Assembly: GCA_964390645.1 (NCBI GenBank)
Contig: CAYMLL010000407.1
Location: forward strand, 1 to 5,716
DNA length: 5,716 bases
Direction: 5' to 3'
Origin: CAYMLL01 sp964390645
Lineage (GTDB): Bacteria; Planctomycetota; UBA8108
A program made the position numbers and the translations under genes. Shown piece after piece: positions 1 to 5,220 of the stretch. Position 1 is the first letter of the stretch. The number at the start of each line of letters is the position of its first letter. The notes under the pieces are model-generated. The model saw only the letters and a program-made list of their open reading frames with translations. It did not search any database and was not told the DNA's origin.

Positions 1-173
1 CGCGCCGCGGTTGTCAGTCCACTCGACTTGACGACGAAGAGTACGCGTGGGGGCACCGCGGCCGCTTTGCCGTCGGCGTGAGCGCGCGCCTGCCGCACGA
101 ACGGGACGAGCAAGGGCGACAACGCCCCCAGGGAGAGGCTTCCGAGTGCCTGTCGACGGGTCGGTCTCTTCAT
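1..173 (-). CDS. N-terminus of an exported protein, probably DUF1552 family (partial, runs off the left edge)
   Basis: Reading leftwards from an ATG at 173-171 gives 57 codons with no stop before the window edge. The protein begins MKRPTRRQALGSLSLGALSP, then a hydrophobic run through about residue 25 and an ARA/AHA-type signal peptidase site near residues 29-33. The twin arginines at 6-7 before the hydrophobic core could make it a Tat substrate, but the motif is not a full match. After the signal comes a short Ala/Lys/Pro linker and a predicted beta-strand (VLFVVKSSGL, residues 44-53), which resembles the start of the mature part of DUF1552 proteins. The gene starts 8 bases after the stop of the di-haem PSD protein, the usual gene order for DUF1592/DUF1552 pairs, so the two are probably co-transcribed. 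No clear Shine-Dalgarno is visible, so it may rely on translational coupling. The family has no established biochemical function. The identification rests mainly on context and the N-terminus, since the conserved body lies outside the window. Confidence 0.72.
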   Translation of the reverse strand, partial: MKRPTRRQALGSLSLGALSPLLVPFVRQARAHADGKAAAVPPRVLFVVKSSGLTTAA

Positions 174-181
174 CGAGCGTC

Positions 182-2521
182 TCATCGGCGGTAGAGGAAC
201 GAGTCCGAGGACAGAAGCGAGGCGATCAGCGCCTTCATGCTGCCACCGCCCTGCGTATACGCGCTGTCGGCGGCGATCAAGGTCGGAGAGTCGTCCAGGG
301 TCTCGTTGCGCCCCATCCAGTAGCGGAACGCGTGACGGACGAACGACTGGCGCACTCGCGTCGACCCGGCGAGCTGGTGAACCAGCTCGAAAACCGTCCG
401 GACCTTGCCGTCGAGCCCCTTCTCGCCGCTGTCGATGATCTCGCCGCTGGTGTCGACGGGAACCGTCCTGGAATCCCGGTGTCGCCCCGGAAAGATCGTC
501 AGGACTTCGCCGAGAACCGCCTCCGATCGAAAGCGCCCGAAGTCGTCGAAGCGCTCGAATGGCAACCCGAGCGGGTTCATCTTGCGGTGACAGCGCCAGC
601 AGAACTCCTCGCGCGTCGCCTCCAGACGCTGGCGCAAGGTCCTGTGCGGGTCCTCCGGAACGACGGCGTCCACGGTGATCGGCAGGTCCGGAACCGTGTC
701 GGCGAGAAGATGCTCCCGGATCCACTTGCCGCGGCGGATCGGATCGTTGTCGAAGTTCCCGGACCACGCGACCAGCCACGCAGGGTGGGTCAGGATCCCG
801 GCGCGCTGACCCCGGGGCATTTGAAAGGGCTGCTCCCTCGGGTAGTTCCACGTCTCGTGATCGATGTTGTAGAACCCCACATAGCTCCGGCTCGACGGCC
901 CCTCGATCGGGATCGGAGTGCGACCCGCCGCTTCCGCCCGCGCGATGTACTTCGAGTTGCGCTCGAAGTTGGCGTCGTCGACGTTGTTGCGGATATACCT
1001 CAGCTCCTTGCGGAACTTCTCCAGAGAACCCGGGTACGCGACGAAGTACTCGTCCGTCGTCAGCAGTCGCCGAAGGACGTCGCGGTCCTCGTCGAAGATG
1101 TGCATGACGAGCTGATCGGCGTCGTTGACCATGCGGCGCGTCTCGAACCCGCTGTCGATGCCGATCCTCTTGGCGTCCTTGAACACGCGCGGCGCATGGT
1201 GATAGCCGAAGAACTCGCGAAAAAAGCGCAGGACGCGCGAATTGCGGACCTTGTGGTCCTCCGCAAACATGGTGTAGTCGGCGACGGACATGTCGTTGTC
1301 ATCGAGGATCCGACGCACGACGCGGCGGATGTCCTGCGGTGTCGACAGTCCGCCTTCATGAGCGATCTCGAGGAGGCTCTTCGCCGCCGGCTCGTCATCG
1401 TCGTCATCATCATGATCATCGCCGCCGTCGTCACCCTCGTCCCCGAGCCGCACCCGGATGTCGCCCGGCCCCTCGTCGACCAGCGAATACGCCAGCGCGA
1501 ACGCGAGCTCGTAAGGAGAAAGCCGACGACGACCGTGCTCGTCCCGTGGGCCGAGCCCGATCTCGAGCCGGTACACCGCCTCCGGCTTCAGCAGGATCGC
1601 CATGAGAGCCGTCTGCAGGCCGAGGACCTTGCCGGCCTTCCCGATCGCGCGAGTCGCGAGATCGAGGGTCCGGCTCATCTCCGCTTCGGTCGGTGAACGC
1701 TCGAGGAGGAGCCGGTACTCGTGCTCGATCACGGCACGCAGCTGCTCGGAGTTCGGCGGGACGTCGGAATCGAGGATCTCCCGAACCACCCGGGGTGTTC
1801 GACGATGACGGTGCATGCGCCCGTCGTGCTCACGTCGCAGGATCCCCGTTGTCTGGTACCGGGCGACGGTCCGGCAGTTCATCAGCAGGAGCTGCAGGGT
1901 CGCGGCGTCGGCAAAATGCCGCGAGGCGAAATCGTTGATCACCCCCTTGCCGTCGTCGATGGCGAAAGGCTGATGGATGGCGGCTGCGTGGCGGACTCCC
2001 TCGCCGAGGCCGTCGACGACGCGGTCGTACACGTACGGGCTCAGCCTCCAGAGACGCGGACGGGAGAACGCCGGCCCCTTTCGTGAGCCGTCGAAGAGCG
2101 TCTCGTGATCGATGTGGTTGCCGAACTGCGCAGAGCGCCGCTTGTGCTCGAGGCTCGGCTTGCGACCCACCTTCCCGAGCTCGCGCTCGATCCAGCGCGT
2201 CACCCGCTTCACGGCCTCCGCCTCGGGCTGCGGCCGCTTCTTCGGAGGCATCTCGCCCAGCTCGAGCTTCTCGTGCACCGCCTGCCAGACGTCCGCCACG
2301 GCCAGGTCGGTGAAGTCCGACCCGACGCCACGAAGAGTCAGATCGGCCTTCGGCTTCGTCTCGCCGTGACAGGCAAAGCAGTGCTCCTCCACGAACGCGC
2401 GCACCGTCGTCTCGAGATCCGTCTCGCGCGAAGGAGGACCCGACTCGGCCGCTGTCGCCGAGAGCGAGAGCGAGAGCGAGAGCGAGCGGACGAGGCTTCG
2501 AGCACTACGGTGACGGCGCAT
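182..2521 (-). CDS. Planctomycete-type di-haem cytochrome protein, PSCyt1-PSD (DUF1587/1595/1592/1588/1585)
   Basis: This is a full-length 779-residue exported protein. Domains in order, recognised by eye: signal peptide (1 to about 25); PSCyt1 with haem c motif CFACH (48-52) and the characteristic MPP (91-93), whose Met may be the axial ligand; a DUF1587-like stretch (LWRLSPYVYDRVVDGLG, about 157-173); DUF1595-like (about 264-345, including LSPYELAFALAYSL); DUF1592-like (about 430-500, including FFREFFGY); DUF1588/PSCyt3 (about 572-665) with a second haem motif CWRCH (641-645) followed by MNPLGLPFERFDDFGR; and DUF1585 (about 705-779), ending at a Leu-Tyr-Arg-Arg. The order and length are typical for the family. 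It should be periplasmic or surface-linked and probably transfers electrons; its partners and substrate are unknown. The ATG at 2521 is preferred because the signal peptide then starts directly with an Arg-rich n-region. An in-frame GTG at 2551 would add 10 residues. Neither start has a good Shine-Dalgarno. Oddities are an Asp-rich insert (361-377) and a repeat-encoded signal core. The family call is secure; the role is not. Confidence 0.93.
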   Translation of the reverse strand: MRRHRSARSLVRSLSLSLSLSATAAESGPPSRETDLETTVRAFVEEHCFACHGETKPKADLTLRGVGSDFTDLAVADVWQAVHEKLELGEMPPKKRPQPEAEAVKRVTRWIERELGKVGRKPSLEHKRRSAQFGNHIDHETLFDGSRKGPAFSRPRLWRLSPYVYDRVVDGLGEGVRHAAAIHQPFAIDDGKGVINDFASRHFADAATLQLLLMNCRTVARYQTTGILRREHDGRMHRHRRTPRVVREILDSDVPPNSEQLRAVIEHEYRLLLERSPTEAEMSRTLDLATRAIGKAGKVLGLQTALMAILLKPEAVYRLEIGLGPRDEHGRRRLSPYELAFALAYSLVDEGPGDIRVRLGDEGDDGGDDHDDDDDDEPAAKSLLEIAHEGGLSTPQDIRRVVRRILDDNDMSVADYTMFAEDHKVRNSRVLRFFREFFGYHHAPRVFKDAKRIGIDSGFETRRMVNDADQLVMHIFDEDRDVLRRLLTTDEYFVAYPGSLEKFRKELRYIRNNVDDANFERNSKYIARAEAAGRTPIPIEGPSSRSYVGFYNIDHETWNYPREQPFQMPRGQRAGILTHPAWLVAWSGNFDNDPIRRGKWIREHLLADTVPDLPITVDAVVPEDPHRTLRQRLEATREEFCWRCHRKMNPLGLPFERFDDFGRFRSEAVLGEVLTIFPGRHRDSRTVPVDTSGEIIDSGEKGLDGKVRTVFELVHQLAGSTRVRQSFVRHAFRYWMGRNETLDDSPTLIAADSAYTQGGGSMKALIASLLSSDSFLYRR
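1391..1441 (-). repeat. Asp-codon-rich low-complexity insert in the di-haem protein
   Basis: Residues 361-377 of the PSD protein are almost all Asp/Glu/Gly with one His, including a run of six Asp (371-376) after DDH. It is encoded by alternating GAT and GAC codons. It sits between the DUF1595-like and DUF1592-like parts, where a surface loop is expected. Mixed codons suggest it is not a fresh pure trinucleotide expansion. Calcium or metal binding, or simply a flexible acidic linker, are both possible; no EF-hand spacing is evident to me. Confidence 0.75.
2459..2486 (-). repeat. Hexanucleotide microsatellite (CGAGAG on + strand) encoding the signal-peptide core
   Basis: There are four perfect CGAGAG copies followed by CGAG on the plus strand. 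On the coding strand the unit is CTCTCG, giving alternating Leu-Ser across residues 13-21 of the di-haem protein, which is most of the hydrophobic core of its signal peptide. Gain or loss of a unit would keep the frame and change the core by two residues. Confidence 0.9.
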
Positions 2522-2762
2522 GAGTCTCTGCTGGATCCCGTGGAAGCTCACTGCGCCGTCCGCCGCGGTCGCTCCCGCCCGAGGCAGGTCGACCCTTCGC
2601 GTGCGCAGTCGTTCCGGTGCCCGATCAGATCCGACGCCCGCCCATCCCGAGCCGCGCTCGGCGATGGCGGTGCGGACGGCGACCCATCGAGAAACGGCAA
2701 GGAAGCACGATAACCGCGTCGAGGGGCGCTGGAAAGCCGTTCCCGACCCGGTGGATCACGGG

Positions 2763-2783
2763 CCGGATCCGGGACCGGGTCCC
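2763..2783. promoter_or_regulatory. Overlapping inverted repeats, possible operator
   Basis: CCGGATCCGG (2763-2772) is a perfect 10-base palindrome. It overlaps a second perfect inverted repeat, GGGACC-G-GGTCCC (2771-2783). They lie near the middle of the divergent gap, a place where a regulator could act on both genes. In GC-rich DNA such palindromes arise fairly easily by chance, no matching regulator family is recognised, and there is no T-tract, so a terminator is unlikely. Confidence 0.25.
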
Positions 2784-2902
2784 TTCCTCGCCGAGCTGCC
2801 CCGGATTCGCCGTCACGATCGACGTGCGGACATGAACGACGACCGGAGGCTCGACCCTTCCACGCGGTCGCGGAACCGGAATCTCGGTACCCGACCGAAC
2901 CC

Positions 2903-2930
2903 TCGACGCCCGCGAAGCGATCCGTAAGAT
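2903..2930 (+). promoter_or_regulatory. Weak sigma-70-like promoter candidate for the receptor gene
   Basis: TAAGAT (2925-2930) matches four of six bases of the -10 consensus, and TCGACG (2903-2908) matches four of six of the -35, with a 16-base spacer. It is one of the few AT-richer spots in the gap and lies about 50 bases before the receptor start. A transcript would start near 2937, at the foot of the leader hairpin. Sigma specificity in this organism is unknown, so the call is tentative. Confidence 0.25.
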
Positions 2931-2937
2931 AGCGCGT

Positions 2938-2952
2938 TTCCCGTTGCGGGAA
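2938..2952 (+). promoter_or_regulatory. Perfect 6-bp hairpin in the receptor 5' leader
   Basis: TTCCCG-TTG-CGGGAA forms a perfect stem with a three-base loop, 17 bases before the Shine-Dalgarno of the receptor gene. If the promoter candidate just upstream is right, this hairpin would sit at the very 5' end of the mRNA, where such stems can protect against decay. No U-tract follows, so it is not an intrinsic terminator. Confidence 0.4.
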
Positions 2953-2969
2953 GCCCTCGCGTCAACTCC

Positions 2970-2975
2970 GGAGAG
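2970..2975 (+). promoter_or_regulatory. Shine-Dalgarno deciding the receptor start
   Basis: GGAGAG lies 4 bases (6 from the GGAG core) before the ATG at 2980. It favours that ATG over an in-frame TTG at 2944, which would add 12 residues including several Arg ahead of the signal peptide and which falls in the loop of the leader hairpin. Confidence 0.8.
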
Positions 2976-2979
2976 ACGC

Positions 2980-5220
2980 ATGAGCCTCGGTCCCTGGTAC
3001 CTGACCTCGCTGTCCTTGCTGCTGCTCTGTCCGACGATACCGGTCGCCGGACAGAGTCACGGTCCGGAGAGGATCACCTCGCCTCCACCCGGAAGACCCG
3101 CGAACGCCGAGCCCGGCGACACGGAGCCCCGCGACACGGAACCCCGCGACGACCGGGACGGAGGCGGCGTGCAGCGCCTCGATCGCATCATCGTCGTCGG
3201 ACGCCGTCTCGCTGACCGTGCCTTCGATGTCCCCGCAACCGTGGATTCGCTCGACGGCTTCGAGATCTACGGCGAGAAAGCGTTCCGGACTCTGCCCGAG
3301 GCGATGCGCGAGATTCCCGGCGTCATGGTGCAAAAGACCGGCCACGGCCAGGGCTCCCCGTTCATCCGCGGTTTCACCGGCTTCCGTACGCTGGTCCTCA
3401 TCGACGACGTGCGCCTCAACCACTCCGTGATGCGCAGCGGACCGAACCAGTACTGGAGCACGGTCGATCCGCTCCTCGTGGAGCGACTCGAGATCCTCAA
3501 GGGGCCGGCGTCCGTTCTCTACGGCAGCGACGCGATCGGCGGTACGGTGAACGTCATCACCCGATCCCCGCGGCTCGGCGGCAACGGCTTCAGCCCCGGC
3601 GGACGCGTCCACTACCGCTACGCGAGCGGCGAGGACTCGCACGGCGGACGCGTCGAGGCCGAGGGAAGCTACTCCGACGACTTCGGCTTGCTGCTCGGAT
3701 CCTCCTACAAGGACTTCGGCGACCTGATCGGCGGCTCGAGCGCCGGTCGATTGCCGAACACCGGCTACGACGAACTCGACGGCGACGCCAAGATGGTCCT
3801 CTACCCGCGCGATGACCTCGAGGTCGTGTTCGCTCTGCAGCGCGTCGACATCGACGATGCTCCGCGCACTCACTCGACGATCTTCTCGAAGAGCTTTCAC
3901 GGCACCACGATCGGCACGGACCGGCGCCGCGACCTCGACCAGAATCGCCACCTCGCGTACGCGCAAGTCCGCTGGGAGCCGGAGGACGTCGAATGGCTCA
4001 GTGCGGGCAAGCTCGGCTTCTCCTACCAGCTGCACGAGGAGGAGGAGAACCGCCGACGCGGCAACGGACGCACACGCCGGCAGGGATTCGAGGACGACGT
4101 CTTCGGCGCGTTCGTGCAGCTCGAGAGCGAGACCCGCCTCGGCACGCTCTCCTGGGGCCTCGAGTGGTACCACGACGAGGTCGACTCCTTCTTCCGGGAG
4201 TTCGAGGCCGACGGCTCGCCGCGCCCCCATCGGCCGAGAGGCCCCGTGGCCGACGACGCTTCGTACGATCTCGCAGGCCTCTACCTGCAGGATGCGTTTT
4301 CCGTCCGCGACGACCTCGAGGTGACTCTCGGCGGCCGCTTCAACTACGCTCACGCCGAGGCAGCGAAGGTCGATCCGGACCCGTCGAGCGCGCCCGAACT
4401 CGGTCCCGTCTCGGAGGACTTCTCCTCGGTGGTCGGCAGCCTGCGCGGCGTCTACCACGCAACGGAGGAGTGGAACATCTTCACCGGCGTCTCGCAGGGC
4501 TTTCGCGCTCCGAACCTCTCCGACCTGACACGATTCGATGTCTCGCGAAGCGGCGAGGTCGAGATCCCCTCGCCCGATCTCCGACCGGAGGATTTCGTCG
4601 CCTTCGAGGCCGGCACGAAGATCCGTCTCGAGTCCATCGAGCTGCAGGCGTCGTACCACTACACGATCATCGACGGCATGATCGTACGATTCCCCACCGG
4701 CCAGATCATCGACGGTGACCCGGCGGTGACCAAGGACAACGTCGGCGACGGATTCACGCACGGTGTCGAGCTCGGCGCGAGGTGGCGTCTGGGGCGCGGC
4801 TTCACGCTCTTCGGCAGCGCCGGCTGGGTCGAGGGCGAGGTCGACAGCATCGTCGACGGAGCCGAGCGCAGCCAGCCATCGAGCCGTATGCCGCCGGCGA
4901 TGGGCATCCTCGGCCTGCGCTGGGACTCTCCGTCTCGTCGCTGGTGGGTCGAGGGAACCGTGACGATCGCGGACGGTCAGGACCGTCTCAGTCCGCGTGA
5001 CAGGACCGACACGCAACGCATCCCTCCCGGCGGCACGCCCGGCTACACGATCTACTCGATGCGCGCCGGCGGCAGGATCCGTGACGGTCTGCATGGATTC
5101 ATCGGCGTCGAAAACTTCACGAACAAGGACTACCGGATCCACGGCTCGGGGCAAGACGAGACCGGCACGAACGCGATCGTCGGGTTAGACTGGACGTTCG
5201 GAGGTCCCCGCAAAGGATGA
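2980..5220 (+). CDS. TonB-dependent outer-membrane receptor (plug plus beta-barrel)
   Basis: This 746-residue protein lies in the normal size range. It imports a scarce ligand across the outer membrane using energy passed on by TonB. A signal peptide (1 to about 24, with a Leu-rich core and VAG before the likely cut) is followed by an acidic linker with EPG/EPR repeats (about 44-60). A TonB-box-like segment, DRIIVVGRR (68-76), comes next. The plug domain (about 82-196) shows LPEAMREIPGV, the conserved FIRGF, and VERLEILKGPASVLYGSDAIGGTVN. The barrel fills the rest, with GFRAPN (507-512), SPDLRPE (531-537) and the typical last-strand region VENFTNKDYRIHGSG. The final aromatic residue expected at the C-terminus (F740) is followed by six extra residues, GGPRKG, whose codons hold the ribosome site of the next gene. 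FRAP is a landmark of haem/haemoglobin receptors, but SPDL replaces NPNL and there is no His between them, so the ligand is left open. The stop overlaps the downstream TonB-like start by four bases. The family call is very secure. Confidence 0.95.
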   Translation: MSLGPWYLTSLSLLLLCPTIPVAGQSHGPERITSPPPGRPANAEPGDTEPRDTEPRDDRDGGGVQRLDRIIVVGRRLADRAFDVPATVDSLDGFEIYGEKAFRTLPEAMREIPGVMVQKTGHGQGSPFIRGFTGFRTLVLIDDVRLNHSVMRSGPNQYWSTVDPLLVERLEILKGPASVLYGSDAIGGTVNVITRSPRLGGNGFSPGGRVHYRYASGEDSHGGRVEAEGSYSDDFGLLLGSSYKDFGDLIGGSSAGRLPNTGYDELDGDAKMVLYPRDDLEVVFALQRVDIDDAPRTHSTIFSKSFHGTTIGTDRRRDLDQNRHLAYAQVRWEPEDVEWLSAGKLGFSYQLHEEEENRRRGNGRTRRQGFEDDVFGAFVQLESETRLGTLSWGLEWYHDEVDSFFREFEADGSPRPHRPRGPVADDASYDLAGLYLQDAFSVRDDLEVTLGGRFNYAHAEAAKVDPDPSSAPELGPVSEDFSSVVGSLRGVYHATEEWNIFTGVSQGFRAPNLSDLTRFDVSRSGEVEIPSPDLRPEDFVAFEAGTKIRLESIELQASYHYTIIDGMIVRFPTGQIIDGDPAVTKDNVGDGFTHGVELGARWRLGRGFTLFGSAGWVEGEVDSIVDGAERSQPSSRMPPAMGILGLRWDSPSRRWWVEGTVTIADGQDRLSPRDRTDTQRIPPGGTPGYTIYSMRAGGRIRDGLHGFIGVENFTNKDYRIHGSGQDETGTNAIVGLDWTFGGPRKG
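3103..3147 (+). repeat. Three 15-base repeats in the receptor linker (NAEPG, DTEPR, DTEPR)
   Basis: Units at 3103-3117, 3118-3132 and 3133-3147 encode pentapeptides. The last two differ at one base, and the first is diverged. They form an acidic, Pro-containing linker between the signal peptide and the TonB box, so this segment would lie in the periplasm. Confidence 0.75.
5200..5205 (+). promoter_or_regulatory. Shine-Dalgarno for the TonB-like gene, inside the receptor coding sequence
   Basis: GGAGGT lies 11 bases before the ATG at 5217, within codons 741-742 of the receptor. The spacing is slightly long but the match is complete. With the ATGA overlap it indicates coupled translation of the two proteins. 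Confidence 0.7.

Larger units (their letters stand above)
2522..2979. other. Divergent intergenic region
   Basis: These 458 bases separate the divergently transcribed di-haem gene and the TonB-dependent receptor gene and must hold the promoters for both. Open frames here translate to Arg/Pro-rich sequence with no recognisable domain and no good ribosome site, so I see no gene. It contains a cluster of inverted repeats (2763-2783), a weak rightward promoter candidate (2903-2930) and a leader hairpin (2938-2952). No recognisable leftward promoter, Fur-box-like AT-rich operator, riboswitch or tRNA was seen. Confidence 0.7.

Noticed and set aside
47..1696. A 549-codon open frame on the plus strand opposite the di-haem gene
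   Set aside because: It is antisense to a protein with clear domains and haem motifs. Long antisense frames are expected in GC-rich genes with strong third-position bias, and its translation shows no recognisable family.
2522..2979. Fur-type iron operator in the divergent gap
   Set aside because: No AT-rich GATAAT-like inverted pattern was seen, so iron regulation cannot be claimed from the sequence.
2520..2981. Several short open frames in the divergent gap on both strands
   Set aside because: They are Arg/Pro-rich, lack a ribosome site and a recognisable motif, and look like chance frames in GC-rich DNA.
2944..2982. TTG at 2944 as receptor start
   Set aside because: It has no Shine-Dalgarno, lies in a hairpin loop, and would place 12 extra residues before the signal peptide. 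The ATG at 2980 has GGAGAG at good spacing.
2980..3060. Lipoprotein signal at Cys17 of the receptor
   Set aside because: The residue before Cys is Leu rather than Gly/Ala/Ser, and an ordinary cleavage site follows at VAG.
2962..5154. A 730-codon open frame on the minus strand opposite the receptor gene
   Set aside because: It is the antisense shadow of a well-supported TonB-dependent receptor. It has Ala/Val/Arg/Asp-rich composition and no domain.
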